A stretch of 64,000 bases of DNA from Opisthorchis felineus (GCA_004794785.1 SJOL01003040.1:535991-599990); one strand, 5' to 3'; positions 42,501 through 52,000 are shown, counted from the first letter of the stretch. The notes: a model not told the origin generated them from the sequence alone. Numbers and translations: made by a program.

Positions 42501-45353
42501 ACCCTTCAGCATGCGCTTGGCACACAGTAACTGCAGTTACGTTTCAGACTACTCCGTCTTTGAATGCCCACCCCCTCACAAATCAACTAGAATCCCTGGA
42601 GTAGTGGAGAGTTTTACGAATTCCGTTAGCTTCACGGATACTTTGTCTGATTAACTCAGTGCAGAAGTCACAGGGGTCCCAATCAAGCGCTAGTGCGCTT
42701 CGCTTTTGGCATCAAGAACGTATATCATTATCTTTTTGGGTAGCATGTACCAGGTTATGGTATGAGGTGTGTTGCGAGGCCTGCGAGACTCGGCCTTTTC
42801 GAGCTGGCTATCTGTGTCGTCTTCAGTCATTGGACTACAGATGTCCCAAAATTGCTGTTGATTTTGGATAGCGTCAGTGCACTCATACCGAAGTAATTGA
42901 GAGGCGTCTGTTTGGTTGTGCAGCGGCTATTCTCGTGGAGAAAAGTATAAACTGCGACTGTTCGGTTATATGCCGTGCCAAAACGTCATCTACCCTGACA
43001 AATTCTCCGTACTTCCTTCAGAATAGCGCCAACGTCGAGGTAGACAGCTTATGACTTCGCATAAGGGAATGAAGAGGATTCCGAAAAGTTCGGGTGCTGT
43101 TGATGCGATCCGCCTTCAGGTTGGTGTCTTTCTAACCACTTCTGGGGTCGGTTGGAGGCGCTAGATGCAGCTACTTACGGATTTAAGTGGCATTCGTGCA
43201 GCCAGTTTCTGTCTGTACCGTCCGAGTGTTTGCATGTGTGGATATCTCATAGTATGGTGGCCGAACACGAAAACCTATACCCGTTTATTTCCTTTTTTCT
43301 TTCTATCGTAGTGCTTTTTAGAATAAATTTTTGTGGTTACATGCCAGTGAAGAGGGCGCGTCAACACTGTTGTTGGCGTCTTATAGTGATATGTGAAATC
43401 AATAGTGAATTTAGAGGTCGGCTCTGCATGCAGCATCGAAAAATCATCCGCTTCACATGGATTACTGCGCTTTTTCTGGCTACCAAAAATTTCAGCTTTT
43501 CGATTGAAATACTAAAAAAGGAGATCCAGCCAATGGGTGACCAGTAGTTTCCAGAGATTTCTTCGCAATCCTTTTTGAAATTATCAAAGCATGTGTTTAT
43601 CAGCCAACCAAAAATCGGAGAGTAGTAGGTAACCTAAAATAAGGCGCTCGGGAAACTACAGTAATATTTTCACCCTCCCGTCCTAGGCACCGGTGTGAGA
43701 TCTTTTCCTTGTGAGTTGCCGTCGTGTTTGGCGGGGTTGTATATATCGTTCAGCTGCAGCACCTTTTCGGTGCCCAGATAGAAGCGGTCGAGATGGCGCC
43801 TTATCCACTGAGCTATCTCGAGCCCGGAGTTCTTACATATCTGTTCGGACGCTTGTGCGAATTTGTTGCCATGATTGTCTCCCAACATAATTGAAACCGG
43901 CCGTGATTGCAAACGTCTCAGAAGGACGGTGCCTAAATTCAGTCCATCAGAATTGACGGAGGATCGTTTAGCTCGCGGATGCCGTCATCGGTATCGGTAC
44001 GGATTCAGTATAGCTTTAGCTATAGGATGTTCAGATAAGCAGACCTGGGCCTCGAGGAAATCGTTTCAATGTGAAAGGATAGATATGCTGCAATATCTTG
44101 GGCATCGCTTTCTCAGATATTCTAAATTTACCACCGTTTCAATCCATACCCGGAGCCTGAGAACTGCATGCAGACGGTTCATAGCATAGCTAGTTCATAC
44201 CTGGCTCCTGCCTCTCAAAAATACCAAGTGTAGCATGTCTGGATGGCATCTAGAAAGACGTTGGGAGTGAAGTCAGAACCGCTTAGGGAAGGCAGTCAAC
44301 TTTGCGAGTAGCCGCTAGAGGCTTCAGAAGTTCGTTCACTCCAACACCGATTGGCTTCTTCGCAAATGAGTGTTGTGCCTCTAATTTGTCACTAAATACC
44401 AAAGAAACCTGCAAGAACAGTCCAGCCTTCTGAATGCGATTCACTCTCAACAGTATCGTCTGTTATAAACCAGTCGATCCTCTAAACGAAGATATGTTTA
44501 ACTTAGCTGTTGATCTCTTTATAACGAATTGGGCTTAACGGGCTATTGGCTTGGACTAAATAAGCACTTTAATCTTAGCAGTGTATAGTCGGTTTAGTGC
44601 CACAAACTGCATGCCCCTCAGTGATTCGTTAATCCTTAGGTTGCCGTAGGTTCCTCACGATACCATGTGCCGGATGTTTCGAATGGAACGGACCGGGGTG
44701 GATGTTGCCTGAAGGAGACCAGATTAGTCCCAAGCTTCCATATTAGCCATACAATATTTCGGCCGTGTCAAGAGCTTTGAATTAATTCGCAGGTCTGTGG
44801 TATAGAATGTATACGTAAGGTCTTATTACGGTAGCCTTTCTTACTACCCCCCCCCCCCAAAAAAAAAAAAACGGTTACTTGTGAATGGCAATAGCTCATC
44901 TGTATATCAAGTTCTATTGTTCGAATCGACCTGTGACAATCTTTCTCTCACATTCCAGCTGATGGATTCGAGCCCTGTTACCTGGCCTTCAGTGAAGGTG
45001 AAAAATTCTATACATTAGCACCTTCCATCTCCGAAGACACAAGGGAATGGATGCGGGTGATTCGTTCCGACAACTACGAGCCTGGTTATGTCCCCACTGC
45101 TTTTATGCAACAGCAGCGCTACTCACAGCCAGTCCTACTCCCAACGGGTAATTCCAGTTCCAGAGAGATTAAATCATCCAGCTGCGTTCCAAGCCCTGTT
45201 CATTCTGTTACTACAGCCTCCATACAATCCCGGTCCTCTCATTCGGCAGTCAGTTCGCCAACTGCGTTCTATAAACCGCCTAGAAACTTGAGAGCACTGG
45301 GTGCAATCTACAGTAATCGCTTAGCCGGTAGTGCCAGAGGCACAGACCTCTAG
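405..45353 (+). CDS. CIP4: F-BAR/SH3 protein of the CIP4/Toca/FNBP1 family (multi-exon gene)
   Basis: Exons joined by consensus splice sites give an F-BAR domain (about residues 8-310), a serine/proline-rich linker and a C-terminal SH3 domain. The start is the ATG at 405: the next residues (LW, then DRGQDLIKY from the second exon) align without gaps to the N-terminus of vertebrate FNBP1 (LWDQFDNLEK). The F-BAR end ([11 protein letters not shown]) matches the family PPGDIEFEDY motif, and the SH3 ends in PGYVPTAFM, like EGYVPTSY. Family members bind PI(4,5)P2-rich curved membrane as dimers and recruit WASP/N-WASP, dynamin and Cdc42. PACSIN or Nostrin is less likely because those motifs differ. 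No Cdc42-binding HR1 domain was found; phase bookkeeping shows at least one exon is missing between 19414 and 40233. The gene is convergent with PIF1. Confidence 0.88.
482..597 (+). CDS. CIP4: F-BAR gene exon 2
   Basis: It follows a 44 bp intron. It encodes the first long F-BAR helix (residues 12 to about 50, including [20 protein letters not shown]), which aligns without gaps to the FNBP1 helix that ends at AKQLRNLSKKY. It ends with two bases of a codon at a GTAGGC donor. Confidence 0.88.
633..845 (+). CDS. CIP4: F-BAR gene exon 3
   Basis: It follows a 35 bp intron with a TTTTTGTAG acceptor. It continues the F-BAR core ([16 protein letters not shown]... to ...[16 protein letters not shown]), corresponding to the second helix with its basic membrane-facing stretch. 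It ends with two bases of an Arg codon at GTACTG. Confidence 0.88.
881..1034 (+). CDS. CIP4: F-BAR gene exon 4
   Basis: It follows another 35 bp intron. It encodes [20 protein letters not shown] through [13 protein letters not shown], matching the family stretch KMDADINVTKADVEK. The donor is GTGGGT in phase 0. The open frame runs on past the donor, but that continuation is intron plus retrotransposon sequence. Confidence 0.88.
1111..1329 (+). mobile_element. RTE-like ORF2 C-terminal fragment in the F-BAR intron
   Basis: One frame reads [25 protein letters not shown] and RSQWRW before a TAG. This matches the better copy at 54840-55313 ([36 protein letters not shown]). It is 5'-truncated and lies 76 bp downstream of the exon 4 donor. 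Confidence 0.7.
2430..2616 (-). repeat. tRNA-derived SINE, copy 1
   Basis: On the minus strand it begins CGAGATAGCCCAGTGGTTAA (A box TAGCCCAGTGG), has a degenerate B box GGTCCGAAACC, and continues with a body shared with the copies at 3771 and 27531 (AGCTAGGCACCGAAAG, CAGCTGAACGAT). Confidence 0.7.
3146..3770 (+). mobile_element. RTE-like reverse transcriptase fragment, interrupted by a SINE
   Basis: The frame shows RT motifs: [51 protein letters not shown] and SSGVRQ. A single in-frame TAG lies at 3626. The frame stops at SGVRQ because a SINE is inserted there; RT sequence does not resume after the SINE, so the element is also truncated. Confidence 0.8.
3771..3954 (-). repeat. tRNA-derived SINE, copy 2 (inserted in RT fragment)
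   Basis: On the minus strand it reads GAGATGGCTTAGTGGTTAGA (perfect A box TGGCTTAGTGG) and GTGGTTCGAACCCGAA (perfect B box GGTTCGAACCC), 40-odd bases apart, as in a tRNA gene. A 110-120 bp unrelated body follows. This is the best preserved tRNA head in the window. Confidence 0.8.
4505..6120 (+). mobile_element. Decayed RTE-like element: endonuclease and RT pieces
   Basis: The apurinic-endonuclease part (about 4505-4800) reads [32 protein letters not shown] and [15 protein letters not shown]. The RT part (about 5226-6120) reads [44 protein letters not shown] and [14 protein letters not shown] (the catalytic YxDD box is kept as YIDD), with several frameshifts. It is non-functional. Confidence 0.75.
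6747..7022 (+). CDS. CIP4: F-BAR gene exon 5
   Basis: The exon has 92 codons, phase 0 at both ends, with a TCTGACAG acceptor and a GTGAGC donor. It encodes the third and fourth F-BAR helices ([20 protein letters not shown] through [15 protein letters not shown]). [14 protein letters not shown] corresponds to the family EYYHTHIPNIF region. It is separated from exon 4 by a 5.7 kb intron full of retrotransposon fragments. Confidence 0.88.
7129..7158 (+). CDS. CIP4: F-BAR gene exon 6 (30 nt micro-exon)
   Basis: The ten codons [10 protein letters not shown] lie between a TTCTGTTTTAG acceptor and a GTGAGT donor, phase 0 at both ends, after a 106 bp intron. The splice sites are strong, but the peptide is too short to confirm by similarity. 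Confidence 0.6.
7840..7955 (+). repeat. Hammerhead-like repeat, copy A
   Basis: It shares TTCAACTAGAACATAAGG with the copy at 47758. It carries CCTGATGA (core at 7886-7892), then CGAAA (7905-7909). The flanks GGAAACTC and GAGTTTTC can pair as an outer stem. Stem II is eroded. Confidence 0.45.
12052..12121 (-). repeat. tRNA-like sequence (SINE head or tRNA relic)
   Basis: The minus strand has an A box TGGACTAGTGG (12102-12112) and a B box CGTTCAAACCCC (12058-12069) at tRNA spacing, and the ends GTGC and GCAC can pair. The arms do not form a clean cloverleaf, so a functional tRNA is unlikely. Confidence 0.45.
12340..12440 (+). repeat. tRNA-like sequence, inverted relative to the one at 12052
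   Basis: The plus strand has TGGATTAGTTG (A box-like, 12356-12366) and GCTTCGATTCAGG (B box-like, 12423-12435). With the minus-strand element 230 bp to the left it makes a head-to-head pair. Confidence 0.35.
12647..12697 (+). CDS. CIP4: F-BAR gene exon 7 (51 nt)
   Basis: The 17 codons [17 protein letters not shown] follow TGTCTTTTCAGCACAG and precede GTGAGC. Phase 0 at both ends keeps the frame between exons 6 and 8. An acceptor five bases upstream is possible but would break the phase with exon 8. Confidence 0.5.
15081..15100. repeat. (ATGC)5 microsatellite
   Basis: Five perfect ATGC units lie in a tract of alternating purine-pyrimidine bases. The tract is self-complementary. Confidence 0.9.
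15525..15574. repeat. (AT)25 microsatellite
   Basis: This is an uninterrupted AT dinucleotide tract in the 6.3 kb intron between exons 7 and 8. It produces spurious IYIYIY open frames on both strands. Confidence 0.98.
19010..19414 (+). CDS. CIP4: F-BAR gene exon 8 (F-BAR end and linker)
   Basis: The exon has 135 codons, phase 0 at both ends, with a CATCCAG acceptor and a GTAAGT donor. It begins [20 protein letters not shown], the conserved end of CIP4-type F-BAR domains, then continues as a Ser/Thr/Pro-rich linker that ends in a basic patch (RRLFSRRSH). Confidence 0.85.
26850..27015 (+). repeat. Hammerhead-like repeat, copy B
   Basis: The core CTGATGAG (26941-26948) is followed by GCCC, the loop AAAGGA, GGGC, then AGAACCGGT where GAAACCGGT is expected. 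GTC occurs before GAAGAGTTTTC. The upstream 34 bp (GACACCTGAAACCCAGCTGA...) recurs at 47529-47560, so this copy shows the unit joined to more of its parent element. Confidence 0.5.
27531..27713 (-). repeat. tRNA-derived SINE, copy 3
   Basis: The minus strand keeps a perfect B box (GTGGTTCGAACCCGACC) and the same body as copy 2. The A-box end is eroded (TTAACTCGGTGGTAAGAGCG). The 3' side of the SINE, toward lower coordinates, meets seven A residues on the plus strand. Confidence 0.75.
28383..28778 (-). other. Unresolved 131-codon open frame
   Basis: It is one of the longest open frames in the large F-BAR intron, and the complementary frame is partly open too. No motif or repeat match was recognised and no splice context supports it. 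It may be an old repeat or chance. Confidence 0.15.
32562..32741 (+). CDS. Candidate internal exon of the F-BAR gene
   Basis: This 180 nt open segment lies between a TGTCTACACAG acceptor and a GTACTC donor, inside the 21 kb intron where an exon is missing. Two frames are open. Phase 0 gives a basic linker ([19 protein letters not shown]). The phase that takes two bases in and leaves two bases out would join the next exon correctly ([17 protein letters not shown]). No domain was recognised. Confidence 0.35.
40233..41098 (+). CDS. CIP4: F-BAR gene exon with acidic/proline-rich linker and SH3 start
   Basis: The acceptor is TTTCGTTTTCAG and the donor GTACGT. The exon starts with an acidic serine cluster ([20 protein letters not shown]), then a Ser/Pro-rich disordered linker with short proline stretches ([21 protein letters not shown]), and ends in the first SH3 strand ([10 protein letters not shown]). 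It enters with two bases owed by the previous exon, which exon 8 (phase 0) does not supply, so an exon lies in between. Confidence 0.85.
42085..42604 (+). pseudogene. Coding-like segment with a frame change, in the intron that splits SH3
   Basis: Two overlapping frames look protein-coding in succession: [20 protein letters not shown]... (42085-42290) and ...[20 protein letters not shown]... (42221-42604). Joining them needs one frameshift. Neither frame continues the SH3 exon phase, so it is not an in-frame alternative exon. The protein family was not recognised. It may be a retrocopy or a repeat-derived ORF. Confidence 0.3.
42740..43230 (+). mobile_element. RTE-like ORF2 C-terminal fragment
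   Basis: Pieces in shifting frames match the copy at 54820-55313: [40 protein letters not shown] and [14 protein letters not shown]. It is heavily mutated and lies in the last F-BAR intron. Confidence 0.65.
43746..43828 (-). repeat. tRNA-derived SINE, copy 4 (internally deleted)
   Basis: On the minus strand GAGATAGCTCAGTGGATAAG (A box) runs directly into the far end of the body (GGCACCGAAAAGGTGC, CAGCTGAACGAT). The B box and about 100 bp of the body are missing. Confidence 0.65.
44847..44871. repeat. C12-A13 homopolymer junction
   Basis: Twelve C are followed by thirteen A, 87 bp before the last F-BAR exon. The length is likely to vary or to be assembled inaccurately. Confidence 0.9.
44959..45353 (+). 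CDS. CIP4: F-BAR gene last exon (SH3 and C-terminus)
   Basis: The acceptor CATTCCAG completes the Ala codon left by the previous exon. SH3 continues as [25 protein letters not shown] and [11 protein letters not shown], followed by a serine-rich tail that ends at a stop at 45351. The SH3 keeps the ALYDF motif, the Trp (EWMRV) and a YVPTAF equivalent of PSNY. Confidence 0.85.
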
Positions 45354-45814
45354 TAAAACAAATGTCGTTATACCAGGATGTGTCCGAATCGCCTAAATTT
45401 GTTTCACTACATGCCATCTACCCAAATAGTCTTTCAAGAGTATCTCATTTGGAAGTCTACTTGTAAATATTTTATTCTTTGCTGCTGTATATCCCTCGCA
45501 ATCTTCTCCGAAACTGAAGAAAGGCGAGTGAGAATTTGCTTGTCAATGATGCTTCTTACCGGTTTTTCGATTTAAAATGCGAGGTTAATGTTAAATTTCT
45601 TATCGCTAATCGATTTATTGTTTGTGATGCTTGGTCGCAAGCGCTTTTGTACACAGAACACGCTTTTTGCTAATGAATTCTTACTAGTCTTTGTCATGAG
45701 AAGAATAACTAAATCCTTCACAGATAGGTACATTATCATGCACAAAAATAACCACGTTTTTTTCTTCAAAAAAAGTGGCGGAGGGTCATCACGTGGAATA
45801 GATCCGGGAAAAGT
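45354..45814. promoter_or_regulatory. Shared 3' region between two convergent genes
   Basis: It lies between the F-BAR stop and the PIF1 stop. On the minus strand a canonical AATAAA lies at 45614-45619, about 196 nt past the PIF1 stop, and is a likely poly(A) signal. I see no AATAAA for the F-BAR gene on the plus strand here, so the two 3' UTRs may overlap. Confidence 0.45.
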
Positions 45815-46033
45815 TTAAAGGCGTCGCGCTCTTCTAACTGGAGAAAAAGATGTCTCGTCATCACTCTCGATTTCGCCGCGTTCCCAAGCCTGTTGATTCC
45901 GTCTCAACATGGCGTAGAACTGGACAACTTTTGGATTTGCTTGAATAACTTCTGGGCGCCAATCGAGCAAACGCAGACCGGACAGTGTGCGACAACGACT
46001 GAGTGCCACATAGGCTTGTCCACATTCGAATAC
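45815..46033 (-). CDS. PIF1: PIF1 last exon (motif VI)
   Basis: It begins [20 protein letters not shown] after TTGTCATTTCAG and ends at a TAA at 45815. The tail carries acidic ESDDE followed by a basic RRARRL end. The start of this exon is a splice site, not a Met. Confidence 0.93.
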   Translation of the reverse strand, partial: VFECGQAYVALSRCRTLSGLRLLDWRPEVIQANPKVVQFYAMLRRNQQAWERGEIESDDETSFSPVRRARRL

Positions 46034-49000
46034 CTGAAATGACAAGAAGCAATGAGTGTGGACCCAACCGGGATTCGGAACTTTGATCAACGTCGCATAG
46101 CTCGATGCACTGGTGATTCTTATCTAGTTTACACGGAACAATAAGAATACCGTGAGGCTATTCATTTCGTCAACATTCCGAAGCAGTACTTCAAGGATAC
46201 ACCTTCGAAAGTTGAAATGTTTACTGGACAGAGGCATTCCATCCTTCTTAGAGAGGAAAGCAATGAAAACCGTACCGTGCGCTTCATCCTTTAGATTAAG
46301 GGGGACCTTTCGCGTAGTCTGGAGTGACTGAGACATGCGTCTTCAGTTATTCCCAACGGAGTCATCACGAACAAATAAATTCGTGCTGCAGGTATACTTT
46401 TTTGGAGAGATCGCTTCTGGTCGATCCCTTCAGGTGGACAGCTGAAATCGAAAACTACACACCACCGGTGTCGCTATTATTAAGGGTGGTAATGAAAATT
46501 CATCAATAATATACTTTGCCACGAAGCTGTATTCGAATGTAAGAGCTCGACCAAGCGGCTAGCATACGAAAAATAGATAACAGTTAGCCATCTATAATGA
46601 CAATTATTACGAATTCCAAGGATATCAATTTCTTGTTGCTCCACCTCATGTTCCAGAATTAATAGATAATTCCGGACTGTTGCGCATAAAAAGGGTCCGC
46701 TAAGGCATACGCATGCTCATGCCGTTAGCCACTTGAAAGTCCGGAGCAAGTCTACGTCAGTGGAGCAGGATAATATGGTCTTTCCTCTTGAGAGGTAAAT
46801 CAGCTATTGGTGGAACCTGGGTTTTGCTCCTTTTTTGCAGGAGGGAGAAATCCAGTTTCCTAATGGGTTTCTGCTCGGGAGGGAGAGACATCACAACTGC
46901 AGTACGTGTAAACTATACAGTGATTTCGTCACGCATTTTACTCCGGATTTTCATACCGACTGCCCCGGGGTGATAACCGAACTGAACCCAACCCTACTCA
47001 ATTTACAACAAACCACCTAGTTCAACGACATGTTTTGGTGCATCAATGTATGACAGCGTACAGTACGTTGGATAGGGCAGACAAAGTTCGAAATGCTGCC
47101 GCTTTAAAAGTGGACGGAATTTGTGGCTGCGCTCCACTAGCTGAAACCACTTGAAATCTGCTGACTGTTTTCCAAACTCCGAAAGACAGTCCTGATCGAC
47201 GCCAGTCTCGTCGGGCATCAGTGGCTTTGATGTGCGACATTCGTAGAGTTGACTTATCCCCAAAGGGAGAAGGCTTCATCTGTATGGCAGTAAGTTCCAT
47301 AAACCGGCGCGATGATCGAAACTCAGATGTGTAAGTCCCCAACCGTATTCTCATTTGGAGAACCAACAGATGTTATCAGTGGATGCCGCCTTATACAGCT
47401 GCATGTTTCAGATCATTCGGCTGCGACACGACGACCACCGTGTTCTGACTAAACCTTCCTCCCAGAACACAAACGAATAGTCGTCTTCGCAAAATACGCT
47501 CTTTTGCACACCAGTTTAGTTTTCACGGGACACCTGAATCCCAGCTGAATCTCTCGTTTATTATATTCTTCAACTGGGTGTGCTGCACGAAGGCCGCCTC
47601 ATGTTTCAGTTAATATCGCAGTATATTCTCTTGAAGGAAACTACTCATGGGATTGCTGAAAACTTTGGTGGCCGACAACCGATTTTGCCCTTCTTGGGGC
47701 TCATTAGGTAGGTAGTCTCCGAATTTGTCTTGAATTTCTACTTGAACATGGAATGTGGGTTCAACTAGAACATAAGGTTGACGGAAACTCCGAGGCTACG
47801 CCTACTTGATGAGCCCCAAGATGTGTGACACCGGTCGTGGGCTATCGACGGGTTTTCAGCGAGCTTGTGAGTATTTTCCTTCAAGAGAATATTCGTTTTA
47901 TTGTCTCCCTGTTTGTTGTTGAGGTATTAGTCAGTCGTACAGCTTAGACAGCAGTTAATTGAATTACACAACTGATTTCGCCGTCGGTTCAATTTGTGGC
48001 AATATTGTGCACTAATATTCTTCGTGTAGAATCGAAACGCTGATGACGGCCTGATTAATCAACATGCCAAAAAATCGTGGAACAAAGTCAAGGTCACGTC
48101 TTATCTGACAAGTGGAATATTGCCAAGCACGGCGAATTGAGGGTAGAGTAAGAAACGTGATTAACGTAGACTAGCATATTGCTCAAAATTCAAAACCTAT
48201 CAGATAAAATCGCTCACCTTTGACAGGGCCAGTTCCGCAGTGTCCAGAGTGATACCCTGGCTCTTGTGGACGGATACTGCCCAGGCGAGGTTCAGAGGTA
48301 GCTGCCGTCGGTATGCATCAACGTGTCCAGTACCATCATCCCGAAGGTTCCATCGTTCGTACTGAACTGTGTGCAAAACTGTGTGGTCTTTCTCACTTCC
48401 AGAGCCCAGCCTTTTCAGGAAAAATCGAACTTGCGGGGGTTCACCATCTCCACCCAAACGTTCCACTACACCACGCGCTCCATTGACCAGTCCTCGATTG
48501 GTGTCCAAATTGCGCAACAACATAACCTACGATTCAAAGGATAGAGGTACATGGTATCTGAGAGAAAGTAATACAAGCCTACTGCAGTTAACGACGTAGT
48601 AACTTCGGAAACTTGCTTGTGAACGGACGAAAGTGGAAAGCCTGGCCCAAAGCATTTAACAGTTCAGCATAATGCTGGTAAGTCAGGTAGTTGGGTGACC
48701 TTATCTAGATTAGTCTTTATTCCGTCCCTTGATGCCACGTAGCCCATAAAGATTAGTTCAAAAAGGATTAAGTTACATTTTCCAGGTTCACGTTTGAAAA
48801 AAGCACTTTGGATCCCCTCTAACACCTGCAGATAGACTTTGCAAGTGTTTCTTTACAGTTCTACGGTGCGCTAGATGGTTCTCTAAAGACGGGAAGTGGA
48901 TGCCGGTCTACGGAGCACGAGGTGCATATGGCGCTGAAATGTGACTGCACCGTTCAGTAATCGAAAAGGCTACTATATCCCTACATGAAATTCTGAATGC

Positions 49001-52000
49001 GTATTTTTTCTATCTTATTCATCTTTTTCGACCAACCAGTAGCCAGGAGCGAATTTCACTGTCCTGAAATATTTGGTTCAACTCACCGCACCACAAAACT
49101 CAACCGAAAGGGTGAAACCATCCAACCGGCGATCCCGTCGTGCGAAACGCAAAAACGGGCACTGTCGGTAGCCCCTCAATGGACGATTACTCGCGCTGTT
49201 GCCTCATTGAATTTGGCGAGGAAATTTCATCAGACTTTGTCAAATATAACTGCCATTCCCCTCAATTTCTAGGTACTATACTCCATTTTCCTTATTAACT
49301 GAGGGGTAGCGATGCACGGAAAGCCAACGCAATCTACACGTTTCAGGCCCGCCAAGGGTCGTGATCTCAAGATCTTCAGAAAGTGACGGTAGAATTCGGG
49401 AACTTAGCAAGTGAGCACACACCGATAAATGTGCGAGGCTTGGAGCGTGAGCTCACTATGAAGAACGACCTACTGCGCGCTTTTGGATCGATCAGTGGCG
49501 CTTACAGGACAAGATCAAACCTATCCAAGTCTCAGGTAAGCACCGTATCTTTTCACCTGGAGGTTGTTGCAGCTAAAGACGTTGGTGAATCGAGGTGGAT
49601 CTAAATCCGCCACAGTCATTGCAAGCCCTTATTCGTCACTTTGCCTGTGTTTGGTTGGTAAGATGAAACAGTGTGTATGGCTAACCTGGTCTAACAGGAT
49701 TAATACAGATTGGCAGCGCCTACAAAGGTTCCTCCAGTGCATTTCTGGGTTAAAGTGCGCGCAGTTGGAGAGGACAACAATATCCGACTTTCCTCTTCAA
49801 CTTGGATTGCACCAGTTGCGCTGGAAAGCGGGAAGCAGGGAGACTCCGACTACTTACAGGCTGGCGTTTGATCGTAATCTGTGTCCCATGAACGACAGGA
49901 AATTGGTCTGGTGAGCTCCTATTTATAAAACGGAGGGCAATCCACAATGAGAGTCCTTCCGATTGACGAATGTTGGAATGGTCAATTAGCAGACTTATAA
50001 AAAAGCCAGATAGGACACAAGAAAGACATGAAATTGAGGGGGGTAACGTCTACTCAGATCATTAAAGCTTAACCAGAACCCTTGGTCACTCACGCTCAAC
50101 ACCCACCGGTGTGTTGGAGACTGCCGGTTGGGATCTTCAGGCTCAACGACGGAATCTTAATCAAGTGCTAAGTTCACATCACTAAGCATTTTAAGGTGCA
50201 CCATCGTGAGGCGTGCCTGGGGAGATGTGGAATGTGACAGGAACCGATGAGCGTGAATTCCTCTAGTTGAAACCTGTCCGTCAAACGGGTGGACGAATTT
50301 GGGTGGATTGCGAATAGGTTAGACACCAACGTCTCATATATGGGCCCACCAACAATGTAATGTTCGAAAATAACTTAAGGACTATGAGCTGTCTTCGCCA
50401 CAGATTCCAATCCATTCGGTGTTTTTTTTTAAACCATGTACGTTGTCCGAATTCGGAATTGCGATCCACTACCCCAGTCAGTTGAATTTGTACTTTTCCG
50501 ATGGCAAGCTGGTATGCTTGGGGGCAGCCGACCTCTGCATCTCGACTTCTCTTGTCTAGACTTCGGCAGCCTGGCAGTACTCAGCCCTCGTGCTTCCTTC
50601 GGGTGGCATGGCAGCTAGGCACCGAAAGTGTTACAGCTGTACGATATGCTCGGAGGCCGTGTAACTAAAGAACCCAAGGGTTTTTGTTTGAGCGGGTAGA
50701 CCTCGTTTTGTGTCGTTGTGCCTCGATTTCATCAGAACGATTCGCATCAAATACCTTGTCGCCTGGTTTTAATTTACCGTGGAATTCGCACACTACGATT
50801 ACTAAGCGGTCTCATCTTAGCTTTGACTTCGCTCAATTTACAGCTATGAACCGCGCGCATTCACTTTCCATTGATTACAACGGCGGACCGTGTGTGTTAG
50901 TTTTTGTACCATGACGATTATTGATGCGATCAATAAGCTCACTTCAACCCGATGTACTATTCGAGTTGCCGGTCACTCGAGCATTCGCATGCCAGGTCCC
51001 GTGTGACTCAAAAAATGGAATATTATGAAAAGCTCTTTTTTGATCCGATGAGATCACACTCCCTGAGGGGACTGATACGTACATCAGCTCCTGCCCCAGC
51101 ATGCCTCATTGAGAGTTCGCATATGTAAAAACAGCGGGAACTTCCATACTCGTCAGCACTAAATAGATGTACCAAGCAGATAAATATACAACTTCTAGTG
51201 CACTTACTTGGGCACCAACTTTCAAATGCAGAGCTCGAGGTGCAGGACATATAGAGTCCAAACGCTTGGAACTTGCTGGGGAAGAGTCTTTGGCTCGGAA
51301 AACTTTGCCGTTTCCTTGAAATGATCAAAGGATAGAGAGTTGATAAGCACAGTCCAGGAGCAAGCACAGAAGGTAAGTCTCATGAGGTTTTGCAAGGCAA
51401 ACTACAGAGTAAAATAGTGAGTGCTACGTTTCTGTTTTCATCCATAAATTCGATATCGTGATATCGCTCAAATATGGAGAAGTGTGTGGCAAAGATGCAC
51501 CGATTAGTCATTGACGCTCAAGATTAGCAAGTTAATTCCATAGAAGTCCTATCTGGCGTATCGAAACTAAACAAATGAGTGAACTTTGCAGTAAACTGTA
51601 AACGCCAATTTTCCGTTGGGTAAGAATGTAAAACCTTCTATCAGATCCCACCTGCAGATTATCAGGCTGTCAAACAAGGTAATTTCTCATTCGGATGGAA
51701 AATATTGTTGCATAACCAGAATATAAGCCGGGCGAGTACTTCATCAATACTGACCTCATCTAATTAATCGTTATGAACGCGAACCCCGTTGGATTCATCT
51801 ACAGAATTCGATATCTGGGAACATACCAACTACAGCTAAGAATGAGCAAGTTACAATTTCTGACGAGTGAAGCAAGTGGAATCCGGCTGGTCGAAACATA
51901 CCCGTGCGTAAGACAACCACAATCGTCTCGGCCCCAACTGCGGATGATATTCAGCGCTAATGAAATTTTTCAAGCAGCTCATGTTTATCGAAGACAGAAC

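Larger units (their letters stand above)
41099..44958 (+). other. Last F-BAR intron (3.9 kb), splits the SH3 domain
   Basis: It is bounded by GTACGT and CATTCCAG. It contains the coding-like segment at 42.1-42.6 kb, an RTE-like fragment, SINE copy 4 and the C12-A13 tract. The stretches 41.1-42.05 and 43.85-44.84 kb hold nothing I recognise. Confidence 0.75.
46034..48217 (-). other. Last PIF1 intron (2.2 kb)
   Basis: It is bounded on the minus strand by GTGAGC and TTTCAG. It holds the inverted hammerhead-like pair. A minus-strand open segment at about 46.18-46.29 kb ([22 protein letters not shown] acceptor, GTGTAT donor) looks coding but does not fit PIF1. Confidence 0.75.

Noticed and set aside
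43152..43547. 131-codon plus-strand frame at 43.2-43.5 kb as a gene
   Set aside because: Its first third is the degraded C-terminus of the RTE-like ORF2, and the rest shows no motif or splice support.
51023..51367. Minus-strand 114-codon open frame at 51.0-51.4 kb
   Set aside because: It is in the wrong frame. The real coding sequence here is the 107 nt PIF1 exon D at 51208-51314.
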